Source: RGIG9608 sp045602425 (GTDB lineage: Bacteria; Bacteroidota; Bacteroidia; Bacteroidales; Paludibacteraceae). From it: a stretch of 64,000 nt of DNA. Of this stretch, positions 51,301-59,643 are shown piece after piece. Location of the stretch: assembly GCA_045602425.1 (NCBI GenBank), contig JAZSBO010000024.1, positions 62,001 to 126,000 on the forward strand, given 5' to 3'. The notes below the pieces were generated by a model that had not been told where the DNA came from, made no database searches, and saw nothing but the letters and a program-made list of their open reading frames with translations. The translations under genes and the position numbers were made by a program. Positions within the stretch are counted from its first letter, which is position 1, and every line of letters begins with the position of its first letter.

Positions 51301-52122
51301 TCCGAGTTCAGTTTGTATAGTTTTTGCTTTTCCAACATCTTTTGTAACAAAATAATAACCTACATCGGAATATGGATTTTGAGTATGAACCATTGCCCGT
51401 TGTTTCATATCAAAACTCCACGAAACAGCTCCTTGTGCATAAAAAAGCACATAATCGTTTCCTCGCCAAATAGCCAATTCTGGTAAATCGTGATAATAAG
51501 GTAACGAAAAATCTTCATTCAACATTGCTCCTCCATAGCCAAATACTCGGACATTGGCTGGTGTACACCCCATCGTAGCCAAATCAGCTGCCGACAACTT
51601 ATAAATACCAGAATTCTGTATTTTTATTTTATACCACGTTCCGCTACTCAATACCGAGGAGGAAACATCGTTTGCCATTGTTGCTATCGGAGTTAATGGC
51701 ATCAATGATTCTGAAACATCATACTCAAATGAAACAAGTTTTTTATAAATTCCATTTTGTAAAACAATCGGATTTATTTGTAAAAAATATTGAGTTATTT
51801 GACGTTCTGTTCTACAGACAACTTGCCAATCTATATCCGCCTTGAAATCAACGTTTAAATATTTAAGAATAGCAACCTCATCATTCGTACAAGTAACAAA
51901 TTGTAGATTTTTTAATGATACATTTTCCGAAGACACCTCTTTGACAAAGTATGGAATGTTTGCATCATCAACATATTCAGCACCATCAAATGCAAGGACT
52001 TGCTTCTGACCTTTAAATGTTCCCCATTTTTCTATCGGTAACCATTTAACACGACAAATCTGCTCCGATGCAAACACCGAAAAGCAAAACAATATCGATA
52101 TAAAAAACAACCGAAAACGCAT
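48367..52122 (-). CDS. porU: Type IX secretion sortase PorU (peptidase C25)
   Basis: 1,251 aa. Signal peptide (1-19). A beta-rich N-terminal region leads to a gingipain-like C25 domain from about 515 to 890: LYLLLMGDGHLDNRG, catalytic His761 in NYTGHGGAVNWSNE and Cys794 in VAATCNFGHWD. The C-terminus (from about 1165, LTCYPNPTTDIVHFVYEHN to KIIVNGQ) is itself a T9SS type A domain, as in PorU. PorU removes the C-terminal signal of cargo and links the protein to anionic lipopolysaccharide. Its start codon follows the FAH-family stop by no bases, so it lies in the rex operon. Confidence 0.95.
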   Translation of the reverse strand: MRFRLFFISILFCFSVFASEQICRVKWLPIEKWGTFKGQKQVLAFDGAEYVDDANIPYFVKEVSSENVSLKNLQFVTCTNDEVAILKYLNVDFKADIDWQVVCRTERQITQYFLQINPIVLQNGIYKKLVSFEYDVSESLMPLTPIATMANDVSSSVLSSGTWYKIKIQNSGIYKLSAADLATMGCTPANVRVFGYGGAMLNEDFSLPYYHDLPELAIWRGNDYVLFYAQGAVSWSFDMKQRAMVHTQNPYSDVGYYFVTKDVGKAKTIQTELGESLTPTYIVNSFTDVYVHELDELSLLNSGREFYGEKLNAENNRLSFNHTFSNILLDKKSTINLSLVANSASQSRFSVKVNNTDVAFTKVAPVLSSYNVAEGKDTLISFYNTSNNQLKFDLEYLNPQNASVAYLNYYELNVSRALKMTGNAMSFRNIDNTNKYYPAWSNKYQLENALSGVEIWNVTTHDSVYRVSTIQEGNLVTFVKKAYPLQEFVAVKTNAEFPSPEIVGKIDNQDLHGLPMCDMVIISHPDFLEEAERLAEAHWQKSGLQVHVVSVEQVYNEFSSGNPDATAYRRLMKMFYDRLKNPKQHMLYLLLMGDGHLDNRGIEDNVEETHRLLTYQSQNSIYEMQSYVTDDYFGLMDNSEGRNVLVEQMDISVGRFPVKTKAEATTVVDKTIAYMNDTHKGQWKTKLCFLADDGDSNSHVSEADSVSCKFQQNDTNYLLKKIYLDAYKQETSASGEAYPLANEVFQNLVKTGALMFNYTGHGGAVNWSNEAILSLQDIQSMYNKALGFWVAATCNFGHWDVAKMSGAEALLLQPNGGAVAVFSASRTVYSNLNYRLNKNLAANFFKKENGEHLRLGDIVRRAKNQTDKTVNKLTFTLLGDPALKLNYPDQFSVVTETINGRTLSETDTLNALGEVVITGRVDDGSGAVVSDFNGYVHVSIMDKEETLATLANDNGSVPFVYKDRPNVIFMGKTAVVDGRFELVFRVPKDIKYTYGSGRIVYYAADEVNGYDANGSTTQFIIGGESADYLLESEGPKVNIFLNTPDFRSGDIVNETPLFVANVEDESGINATGSGIGHDIIYRLNSDTEQETILNDYYEAELGTYKRGIIKYKMPEMQDGRYSLFFRVWDLQNNSTTVTIGFEVQKGYQPYVYSLTCYPNPTTDIVHFVYEHNRPDELLELTANIYDLNGKLLWTSTKSVPSQNVRTEPIVWNLKDDNGNRVRAGIYLMRMLVGTVDGQKAANTVKIIVNGQ

Positions 52123-52731
52123 TTATTTTATTCTAAAACAAAACATTTTTTGTTCTCCAACATAACCCTCAAGCAAATCGTTAATAGCGACCTTACCAAC
52201 ACCCGAAGGCGTTCCTGTAAATATCAAATCGCCAATTTTCAATGTAAAAAACTGACTTACATAAGCAATTATTTCGTCAAACGAGAAAATCATATCCGAA
52301 GTATTGCCTGTTTGAACAGTTTTCGAATTTATATCCAAACGAAATGAAATATTATTTTTTTCAAAATCTCTCATAGGTAAAAATGGGCTGACAACTGCCG
52401 AATTATCAAAACCTTTTGCCAAATCCCAAGGCAACCCCTTTTTCCGAAAATCACTCTGCAAATCCCTTGCCGTAAAATCAACTCCAAGAGCAAATTCGTC
52501 ATAATAACGAGAAGCAAATCTTGATGCGATATTCTTTCCTATTCTATTTATTCGCAATACAATTTCAGTTTCATAATGTATTTCCGATGAAAAATCGGGT
52601 AAAAAAAACGGCTTATTATCCCGCAACAACGCTGAATCAGGCTTAGTAAACACAACTGGACAAATAGGAGTTTTTGTGTTCATCTCCCGATTATGTTCAG
52701 CATAATTCATTCCAATTCCTATAATTTTCAT
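52123..52731 (-). CDS. Fumarylacetoacetate-hydrolase-family protein
   Basis: 202 aa, the short form of the family. IIGIGMNYAEHNREM, VVFTKPDSALLRD, EIHYETEIVLRI (metal-binding Glu pair), GVDFTARDLQSDFRKKG and DLIFTGTPSGVGKV give the standard FAH metal site. Members act as hydratases, tautomerases or oxaloacetate decarboxylases; which applies is open. Between rex and porU with gaps of 3 and 0 bases. Confidence 0.9.
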   Translation of the reverse strand: MKIIGIGMNYAEHNREMNTKTPICPVVFTKPDSALLRDNKPFFLPDFSSEIHYETEIVLRINRIGKNIASRFASRYYDEFALGVDFTARDLQSDFRKKGLPWDLAKGFDNSAVVSPFLPMRDFEKNNISFRLDINSKTVQTGNTSDMIFSFDEIIAYVSQFFTLKIGDLIFTGTPSGVGKVAINDLLEGYVGEQKMFCFRIK

Positions 52732-52734
52732 CTT

Positions 52735-53364
52735 TTACAAAAAATTCATTTTTTCATGCAAACGATTAAACATTACTGCCAAATGTGCATATATCGAAGT
52801 ATTTTGAACCACAATATTTTTCGGAACTTTTATCCGAAAAGGAGTAAAATTCCATATCGCCTTAATTCCTCCCGCAACCATCAAATCAGCAACTTCTTGA
52901 GCCTTATCTACAGAAACCGTTAAAACACCAATAATAATGCCTGTTTTCTGTTGAAGTTCTTCGAAATGCGAAATATGATGAATAGGTTTTCTTCCTATTT
53001 GCATTCCTGTCAATTCATATTTCACATCAAAACCTGCCACAATTTCCAATCCATATTGCTCCAAACCATTATCATGCAAAAGCGATGATCCCAAACTCCC
53101 AACGCCAAACAAAAAAGCCTTATGCGATTGTGAAAAACCAAGAAAATTCTCTAAAACTTCGACTAAAGTCTTTATTTCATATCCCACACGTGTCCTACCA
53201 GAAATATTAACATACGTAAAATCTTTAGCTACCAAAGAAGCATCTACAGCTATTTCGTGTGCAATTTGGGTTGAGGTCAAATAAACAGCACCTTGTGATT
53301 GACACAATTTTGCATAAGCTAAATACCAAGGCAGTCTGCGTAATGTAGGCTCAGGAATTTTCAT
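52735..53364 (-). CDS. rex: Redox-sensing transcriptional repressor Rex
   Basis: NADH/NAD+-responsive repressor of fermentation and respiration genes. 209 aa from the ATG at 53364 (MKIPEPTLRRLPWYL); the upstream frame to 53391 overlaps the promoter and terminator. Winged-helix N-terminal half (TLRRLPWYLAYAKLCQ, TSTQIAHEIAVDASLVAKDF) and a Rossmann half with AFLFGVGSLGSSLL and the C-terminal domain-swap helix. The -7 element TACTTTTG ends four bases before the start codon, so the mRNA should be leaderless, and heads the rex-FAH-porU-porV-ispF-nfo unit. Confidence 0.95.
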   Translation of the reverse strand: MKIPEPTLRRLPWYLAYAKLCQSQGAVYLTSTQIAHEIAVDASLVAKDFTYVNISGRTRVGYEIKTLVEVLENFLGFSQSHKAFLFGVGSLGSSLLHDNGLEQYGLEIVAGFDVKYELTGMQIGRKPIHHISHFEELQQKTGIIIGVLTVSVDKAQEVADLMVAGGIKAIWNFTPFRIKVPKNIVVQNTSIYAHLAVMFNRLHEKMNFL

Positions 53365-53368
53365 CAAA

Positions 53369-53376
53369 CAAAAGTA
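53369..53376 (-). promoter_or_regulatory. -7 element (TACTTTTG) at the rex start
   Basis: Exact TAnnTTTG match on the minus strand directly after the T tract of the fadD terminator; four bases separate it from the rex ATG. Confidence 0.6.
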
Positions 53377-53408
53377 AAAAAAAAGCCACAATCTTAATCA
53401 TTGTGGCT
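53375..53408 (-). terminator. Terminator of the acpP-fabF-rnc-fadD operon
   Basis: Perfect 9-bp stem agccacaat (53384-53392) with attgtggct (53400-53408), followed on the minus strand by nine T that run into the rex -7 element. Confidence 0.88.
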
Positions 53409-53415
53409 AACATTT

Positions 53416-55239
53416 TTAAATGACAACTGAGTTTTTCGGTACTTCGTACATCTCGTCTATCAGTTCCTTGTAATTGTGCAAGATAACCGCACGACGAAGT
53501 TTCAGAGTCAAAGTCATTTCGCCCGATTCTACAGTAAAACATTTTTTTATCAAGCGGAATTTCTTCACCTTTTCAAAATTCGCCATGTCTTTTTGTGCCG
53601 CTTCTATGCGTTCACTATAAAGTTTTTGCACTTTTTTGTTTTCAAACAATTCGTCAAGATTGTCATACATAATATTATGATCACTTGCAAACTCTTTTAA
53701 TGCTTCTAACTCTGGAACAATAATAGCGGTAACAAAATTTCTTGAATCTCCTATAACAACAATTTGTGCAATGTAAGGATCCATGTTCAATTTTGTTTCG
53801 ATTTGTTGAGGAGCAATGTATTTTCCGTTCGATGTTTTGAACAAATCTTTTATTCTATCAACAATAATCAAATGACCATCTTCGTCAATTTTTCCCGAAT
53901 CACCTGTACGGAACCAACCATCAATAAAGGACTCTGCGTTGACTTCAGGAAGGTTGTAGTAGCCTGGAGTAATAGTTTTACCTTTCACAAGGATTTCATC
54001 ATCTTCACCAATCTTTACTTGTACATCGGGCATTACAGTACCAATAGTTCCAAATTTATATCCTTTATAATCAAAGCAAGAAACCGTTGCAAAAGTTTCA
54101 GTCAAACCATAACCGAAAGTAATAGGAATACCCATACAACGGAAAAATTTTATCAACTTTGAATCCATATAGGCTCCTGCTGTTGGAAACATCTTGCCAT
54201 TCTCGATACCAACAGTTTTCTTAACCAGTCCGAAAATAAATTTATCTGCAAACTTATAACTAAGTTTTAACTTCAAAGGAGGGCTTTTGTCTAATCGCAA
54301 ATAATCGATATTATACGATTCTCCAATAGCCATCGCCCAAGTAACCATGGCACGTTTAAATGGCGACATTGCTGCAATTTTTTCATTGATACCAAGAGCC
54401 ACTTTTTCCCAAAAACGAGGGACATTGGACATATAATGTGGACGAACTTCACGAATTGCTTGTTGTATATCTTTCGGATTTTGAACCAAATAAACTTTTA
54501 CATCTTTCAACAAGCAAAAATAACTCCAACCACGCTCGAATATATGCGACAATGGCAAAAATGCCAATGAACGCTCTTTTTTAGATATTTGCGTCATTTT
54601 TATGTTATGAATACGCATTGCTTCAAGCAAATTGCTGTGTGTCAACATAACACCTTTAGAGTTCCCTGTTGTACCCGAGGTATACATCAATATTGCTAAA
54701 TCTTCTTCCTTTGCAGCTTTTTGACGAGATTTAACAACTTTGATATCTTTTTCATCATTGCCGAGTTCCATAATCTGGCTAAAATAGGCAGCTAACTTAT
54801 GTCCTCGTAAATCAACAGATTCTTCAAAAACAACAATTTTTTTCAACGAAGGAGTTTTGTCTATAAATGTCAAAACATTATCATATTGTTGTTGATCTCC
54901 TACAAATATCATTGTCACTTGTGCATCATTGACAATGTATTCCATTTGCGCAGCCGAAGCAGTTGCATACATAGGAACAGAAACAACACGATTTGCATAA
55001 TTTGCAAAATCTACGATAAAACTTTGTGGTTTGTTTTGAGAACAAATTGCAATTTTATCCTCTTCTTTTATATTTAAGCGAACGTAAGCCGAAGCCAAAC
55101 GCATAACTTTATCAGCAATTTCTCTCCACGTTAGACCAATCCACTTAGCAAGAGAATTGTCGCGATAGAAAACAATGTTCATGTTTGGTCTTTTCTTTGC
55201 TCTCTTAAAGACCAATTGTGAGAAATGTGGAATTTCCAT
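53416..55239 (-). CDS. fadD: Long-chain acyl-CoA synthetase (AMP-forming)
   Basis: 607 aa ANL-superfamily enzyme, no membrane segment. Motifs: ATP-binding LMYTSGTTGNSKGVMLTHSN, linker GYGLTETFATVSC, the hinge GWFRTGDSGKIDEDGHL and the C-terminal RIKDLFKTSNGKYIAPQQIE. The Bacteroidetes-type long form activates fatty acids, probably for phospholipid use or import. It is the last gene of the acpP-fabF-rnc unit, 19 bases after rnc, with a strong terminator. Confidence 0.92.
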   Translation of the reverse strand: MEIPHFSQLVFKRAKKRPNMNIVFYRDNSLAKWIGLTWREIADKVMRLASAYVRLNIKEEDKIAICSQNKPQSFIVDFANYANRVVSVPMYATASAAQMEYIVNDAQVTMIFVGDQQQYDNVLTFIDKTPSLKKIVVFEESVDLRGHKLAAYFSQIMELGNDEKDIKVVKSRQKAAKEEDLAILMYTSGTTGNSKGVMLTHSNLLEAMRIHNIKMTQISKKERSLAFLPLSHIFERGWSYFCLLKDVKVYLVQNPKDIQQAIREVRPHYMSNVPRFWEKVALGINEKIAAMSPFKRAMVTWAMAIGESYNIDYLRLDKSPPLKLKLSYKFADKFIFGLVKKTVGIENGKMFPTAGAYMDSKLIKFFRCMGIPITFGYGLTETFATVSCFDYKGYKFGTIGTVMPDVQVKIGEDDEILVKGKTITPGYYNLPEVNAESFIDGWFRTGDSGKIDEDGHLIIVDRIKDLFKTSNGKYIAPQQIETKLNMDPYIAQIVVIGDSRNFVTAIIVPELEALKEFASDHNIMYDNLDELFENKKVQKLYSERIEAAQKDMANFEKVKKFRLIKKCFTVESGEMTLTLKLRRAVILHNYKELIDEMYEVPKNSVVI

Positions 55240-55258
55240 GAATTATATATATTTAAAA

Positions 55259-56071
55259 TTAGCTTTCCTTTTCTTCTAATAAAGGTTGTTCTTCTTGTTT
55301 TTGTTCTGTTTGAAGTTGTGATTTCTTTTCTTTTATCTCTTTCATCAAAGGATTATTTGGCGACAACTTTCGCCAAGCAACTTCTGCTGCAAGTTGTTGA
55401 GCTTCTTTTTTAGAAAGTGCTGTACCAACACCTGCCAACACATCTTCAATATAAAGTTCTGCTATAAATTGTACCGATTTTGAACTTTCATCTTCTGATA
55501 ATTCATAACGAAAATGCATTTTATTCTTCTGTGCCCACTCCTGCAACTTCACCTTATAATTTGATTCTTCATTCGAAATTTTTCCAATATTAACATGCTT
55601 TTTCAGAACTGCACTTACAAATTTATAAGCATATTCGTAACCACGATCTATATACACCGCACCAATAAGAGCTTCCAAAGTATTTCCATAAATATTAAAA
55701 GGTTTCGAAAAACCAGCTGATTTTGCTAAACGATTCAAACCAATCTGCATACCAAGCCTATTCAGCGTTTTTCGCTGAACAATGCGCGAACGTAAAATAG
55801 TTAAAAAACCCTCTTTTTTGCGTGGAAAGCGATGATATAAAATATCGGTTACTACAGTTTCCAATACAGCATCACCTAAAAATTCCAAACGTTCATTGTT
55901 AATCAAATGTCCCTCTTTGTCTTTAGCAAAATTCGACTTATTCAACATCGCTAATTGGTACAATTCTATATCCAACGGATAGAATCCTAATAAGTCACGA
56001 AATAATACGTAAGGCTTCTTTCTACAATTAAACAAAAGCCTTACGTATTTAAATATTTTATTTTTTTTCAA
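55259..56071 (-). CDS. rnc: Ribonuclease III
   Basis: 270 aa double-stranded-RNA endonuclease. Signature NNERLEFLGDAVLETVVTD and a C-terminal dsRNA-binding domain (YKVKLQEWAQKNKMHFRYEL, GVGTALSKKEAQQLAAEVAW). A Lys/Glu/Gln-rich tail (from about 240) is longer than in Escherichia coli. Co-transcribed with fabF, four bases apart. It could process the structured RNAs in this window. Confidence 0.95.
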   Translation of the reverse strand: MKKNKIFKYVRLLFNCRKKPYVLFRDLLGFYPLDIELYQLAMLNKSNFAKDKEGHLINNERLEFLGDAVLETVVTDILYHRFPRKKEGFLTILRSRIVQRKTLNRLGMQIGLNRLAKSAGFSKPFNIYGNTLEALIGAVYIDRGYEYAYKFVSAVLKKHVNIGKISNEESNYKVKLQEWAQKNKMHFRYELSEDESSKSVQFIAELYIEDVLAGVGTALSKKEAQQLAAEVAWRKLSPNNPLMKEIKEKKSQLQTEQKQEEQPLLEEKES

Positions 56072-56074
56072 CTT

Positions 56075-57331
56075 CTATATTTTTTTAAAGATTATACTTG
56101 CATTATGACCACCAAATCCGAAAGTATTTGACAATACAACTTTCACATCACGTTTTTGAGGTTTATTGAATGTATAATTCAACGAATAATCTATTTCCTC
56201 GTCTTCATCATCATCTGCGTGATTAATGGTTGGTGGAACAACACCATTTTTTATTGCAAGAATAGATGCTACAACTTCTACTGCTCCAGCAGCTCCAAGC
56301 AAATGCCCTGTCATTGATTTTGTAGAACTTATATTCAGTTTCAACGCTGCATCGCCAAACAAATCTTTTATTGCTTTTGCTTCTGAAATATCTCCTAAAG
56401 GAGTCGAAGTCCCATGCACATTAATATAATCAACATCTGCTGGTTCAAGTCCAGCATCTGCCAAAGCATTTGACATCACAAGTTTTGCTCCTAAACCATC
56501 GGGGTGTGTTGCTGTCAAATGATGAGCATCTGCCGAATAGCCAACCCCAACAACTTCTGCATAAATTTTTGCTCCACGAGCACGTGCGTGTTCATATTCC
56601 TCAAGCACTAATGCACCTGCACCCTCACCCATTACAAATCCATCACGTGATTTACTAAATGGACGTGAAGCAGTTTGTGGTTCATCATTTCGTACAGAGA
56701 GGGCATGCATAGCATTAAATCCACCAATACCAGCACTCGTAATAGCAGCCTCTGCACCACCCGTCACTATTACATCTGCACGACCTAAACGTAACATATC
56801 GAAAGCAACACCAATAGCATGCGTTGAAGAAGCACACGCCGATGTTGTTGCAAAATTCGGTCCGCGAAAACCATACGTCATTGATATTTGTCCTGCTGCT
56901 ATATCAGTTATCATTTTGGGGATTAAAAACGGATTAAATCGAGGTCCATTTTCTTTTGTCAGAGTATAATTCCCAATTTCGTGTTCTATAGTTTCCAAAC
57001 CTCCAACACCTGAGGCAAAAACAACACCAACTCTATCAACATCTACACGCTCTACATCAATATTTGCATCTAACAAACACTCTTTCGTTGCTACAAGTGC
57101 AAATTGAGTAAATCTGTCGTATTTACGCAATTCTTTCCTATCAAAAAACAATAAAGGGTCAAAGTTCTTTACTTCACACGCAAATTGAGTCTTAAATTTC
57201 GACGCATCAAAACGTGTTATAGCTAATGCTCCACTTCGACCATTTATCAAACCATCCCAATATTCAGAGACAGTGTTTCCGATAGGAGTAATGGCACCGA
57301 TACCGGTTACTACTACTCTTTTCAATTCCAT
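56075..57331 (-). CDS. fabF: 3-oxoacyl-[ACP] synthase II
   Basis: Condenses malonyl-ACP with acyl-ACP in fatty-acid elongation. 418 aa with the Cys-His-His triad: Cys166 in TTSACASSTHAIG, His306 in NVHGTSTPLGD, His343 in SMTGHLLGAAGA. Full length. Seven bases after acpP, four before rnc. Confidence 0.97.
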   Translation of the reverse strand: MELKRVVVTGIGAITPIGNTVSEYWDGLINGRSGALAITRFDASKFKTQFACEVKNFDPLLFFDRKELRKYDRFTQFALVATKECLLDANIDVERVDVDRVGVVFASGVGGLETIEHEIGNYTLTKENGPRFNPFLIPKMITDIAAGQISMTYGFRGPNFATTSACASSTHAIGVAFDMLRLGRADVIVTGGAEAAITSAGIGGFNAMHALSVRNDEPQTASRPFSKSRDGFVMGEGAGALVLEEYEHARARGAKIYAEVVGVGYSADAHHLTATHPDGLGAKLVMSNALADAGLEPADVDYINVHGTSTPLGDISEAKAIKDLFGDAALKLNISSTKSMTGHLLGAAGAVEVVASILAIKNGVVPPTINHADDDEDEEIDYSLNYTFNKPQKRDVKVVLSNTFGFGGHNASIIFKKI

Positions 57332-57338
57332 AAAATTT

Positions 57339-57578
57339 TTATTTTGAAACCGCAGCTTCGATATGAGAGATTGCTTCTCCTACAGTTTTTATTTTTTCGG
57401 CTTCTTCGTCTGGAATTGAGATTCCGAATTCTTTTTCAAAATCCATAATCATTTCTACAGTGTCAAGCGAATCTGCACCCAAATCAGTATTGAAATTTGC
57501 ATCTTCGGTAACCTCCGACAACTCTACGCCTAATTTATCAACAATAATTGCTTTTACTTTTTCTGAAATTTCTGACAT
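57339..57578 (-). CDS. acpP: Acyl carrier protein
   Basis: 79 aa acidic protein with the phosphopantetheine attachment motif GADSLDTVEMIM (Ser37). First gene of the acpP-fabF-rnc-fadD unit. A near-consensus -7 element ttcctttg lies about 47 bases upstream (57625-57632, minus strand). Confidence 0.97.
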   Translation of the reverse strand: MSEISEKVKAIIVDKLGVELSEVTEDANFNTDLGADSLDTVEMIMDFEKEFGISIPDEEAEKIKTVGEAISHIEAAVSK

Positions 57579-57711
57579 AACTTTTAATTTTAATAAATGA
57601 ATTTTGTTTTTTAATTTTGCGGTGCAAAGGAAACTATTTTTTCATTTCTATACAAGTTTTTTCAATATTTTTTGCACAAATACTGAAAAATTGAGCAAAT
57701 TCAATAAAAAA

Positions 57712-58236
57712 ATGGGATTTATAAAAAAAGTAAGAGGTTTTACTCCAAAGATTGGAGAAAATTGTTTTATCGCTGAAAACGCAACTATTATTGGCGATAC
57801 AATTATCGGCGACAATTGTAGTATTTGGTTTAATACGGTTTTGCGAGGCGATGTAAATTCGATTAGAATCGGTAACAATGTAAATATTCAAGATGGTGCA
57901 GTTCTGCATACGCTATACAACAAATCAACTATAGAAATCGGAGATTATGTTTCAGTAGGACACAACGTAACTATTCATGGAGCTAAAATCGAAAATTATG
58001 CTCTTATCGGTATGGGAGCAACAGTTTTAGACAATGTTGTTGTAGGTGAGGGTGCTATTGTTGCTGCAGGTGCATTAGTTTTGAGCAATACCATAATTGA
58101 ACCTAATACGATTTGGGCAGGAGTTCCCGCAAAATTTGTAAAAAAAGTTGCTCCAGAACAAGCCCAAGAGATCAACCAAAAGATTGCTCATAATTATTCT
58201 ATGTACGCAAGTTGGTACGATGATACAAAAAAATAA
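57712..58236 (+). CDS. Gamma-class carbonic anhydrase family protein
   Basis: 174 aa from the ATG at 57712 (MGFIKKVRGFTPKIGENCFI); the upstream frame to 57604 is Phe-rich non-coding. Left-handed beta-helix hexapeptide repeats, with the metal-binding His residues in GAVLHTLYN and SVGHNVTIHGAKI, as in CamH/YrdA. The family often has low or unproven carbonic anhydrase activity. Divergent from acpP, 81 bases before lysC. Confidence 0.9.
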   Translation: MGFIKKVRGFTPKIGENCFIAENATIIGDTIIGDNCSIWFNTVLRGDVNSIRIGNNVNIQDGAVLHTLYNKSTIEIGDYVSVGHNVTIHGAKIENYALIGMGATVLDNVVVGEGAIVAAGALVLSNTIIEPNTIWAGVPAKFVKKVAPEQAQEINQKIAHNYSMYASWYDDTKK

Positions 58237-58279
58237 CAGTTACATTCATCAACTACTACTCAATATCTATATAAAATTG

Positions 58280-58287
58280 TAATTTTG
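58280..58287 (+). promoter_or_regulatory. -7 element (TAATTTTG) for lysC operon
   Basis: Exact TAnnTTTG match 31 bases upstream of the lysC start. No lysine riboswitch-like structure is visible in the short leader. Confidence 0.55.
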
Positions 58288-58318
58288 CAGTCGATTTTCT
58301 TACAATTATTGATTAACT

Positions 58319-59638
58319 ATGAAAGTTTTAAAATTTGGAGGTACATCAGTAGGTTCTGCTACTCGAATGAAAGAAGTAGCAAAAATAGTATGTGAAGGCA
58401 ATAACAATCTTGTTGTTCTTTCTGCAATGTCAGGGACGACAAACCAATTAGTCGAAATTGCCGATTACCTATACAAAAAGAATCCAACAGGTTCTATGGA
58501 GATTATCAATCGCCTTGAAAATTCGTATTATCCTGTTGTTGATGAGTTATTTACTTCAAAAGAATATAAAAAGAAAGGTAATGATTTGATTCAAACGTTT
58601 TTCGATTTTTTACGTTCTTTTACAAGCCTTAGCGATACATTCACACTTTTCGAAGAGAAAATAATTCTTGCTCAAGGAGAATTGATTTCTACAAATTTGT
58701 TCAACAACTATTTAAACGAGATCGGTAAAAAATCAGTTTTACTACCTGCGTTAGAATTTGTAAAAACAGATAAAAACGGAGAACCAGACACTCAATTTAT
58801 TCAAGAAGAGTTGAATAAACAGATTCAGAAACAACCAAATGCTGACATTTACATAACACAAGGATACATTTGTCGTAATTTTTATGGCGAGATAGACAAT
58901 CTACAACGCGGAGGAAGTGATTACACAGCTTCATTATTAGGTGCAGCTATCAAAGCCGAAGAAATTCAAATTTGGACAGATATTGACGGAATGCACAACA
59001 ATGACCCTCGTTATGTAGAAAATACACGTCCAATACCATACCTTCACTTTGAAGAAGCGGCAGAATTAGCCTATTTCGGAGCGAAAATACTTCACCCAAC
59101 ATGTATATTACCTGCAAAATTGGCAAATATTCCTGTACGTTTACTTAATACACTCGAACCAAAAGCAAATGGCACACTTATTTCCAATAAGGCGAAACAA
59201 AATGTTATCGAAGCTGTTGCAGCAAAAGATGGGATTACCGCTATAAAAATCAAATCAGGAAGAATGTTGCTCGCATATGGTTTCTTACGCAAGATTTTCG
59301 AAATATTCGAAAACTATCAGACTTCTATTGATATGATTACTACATCAGAAGTGGGAGTTTCTCTTACCATTGACAACACAAAACATTTAACCGAAATTGT
59401 CAACGATTTAAAAAAATTTGGAACGGTTTCTGTTGATAACGATATGGTTATTATTTGTGTAGTTGGCGATTTAACTTATACAAACATCGGTTTCCAAGCC
59501 AAAGTTTTGAATGCAATGGCAGATATTCCTATCCGTATGGTCTCTTATGGTGGTAGTAATTACAACATATCAATGCTCATACAAAAAGAAGATAAAATAA
59601 AAGCACTGAATACTTTGAGCGAACAACTTTTCAATTAA
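58319..59638 (+). CDS. lysC: Aspartate kinase
   Basis: First step of the aspartate amino-acid family. 439 aa with MKVLKFGGTSVGSATRMKEV (nucleotide/substrate site), the GRGG-type motif written QRGGSDYTASLLGAA and IWTDIDGMHNNDPR, and two C-terminal ACT domains (ITAIKIKSG, VGVSLTIDN). Stand-alone (not fused to homoserine dehydrogenase). lysA follows five bases after it, so this copy supplies lysine and diaminopimelate. Confidence 0.96.
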   Translation: MKVLKFGGTSVGSATRMKEVAKIVCEGNNNLVVLSAMSGTTNQLVEIADYLYKKNPTGSMEIINRLENSYYPVVDELFTSKEYKKKGNDLIQTFFDFLRSFTSLSDTFTLFEEKIILAQGELISTNLFNNYLNEIGKKSVLLPALEFVKTDKNGEPDTQFIQEELNKQIQKQPNADIYITQGYICRNFYGEIDNLQRGGSDYTASLLGAAIKAEEIQIWTDIDGMHNNDPRYVENTRPIPYLHFEEAAELAYFGAKILHPTCILPAKLANIPVRLLNTLEPKANGTLISNKAKQNVIEAVAAKDGITAIKIKSGRMLLAYGFLRKIFEIFENYQTSIDMITTSEVGVSLTIDNTKHLTEIVNDLKKFGTVSVDNDMVIICVVGDLTYTNIGFQAKVLNAMADIPIRMVSYGGSNYNISMLIQKEDKIKALNTLSEQLFN

Positions 59639-59643
59639 AAGTT

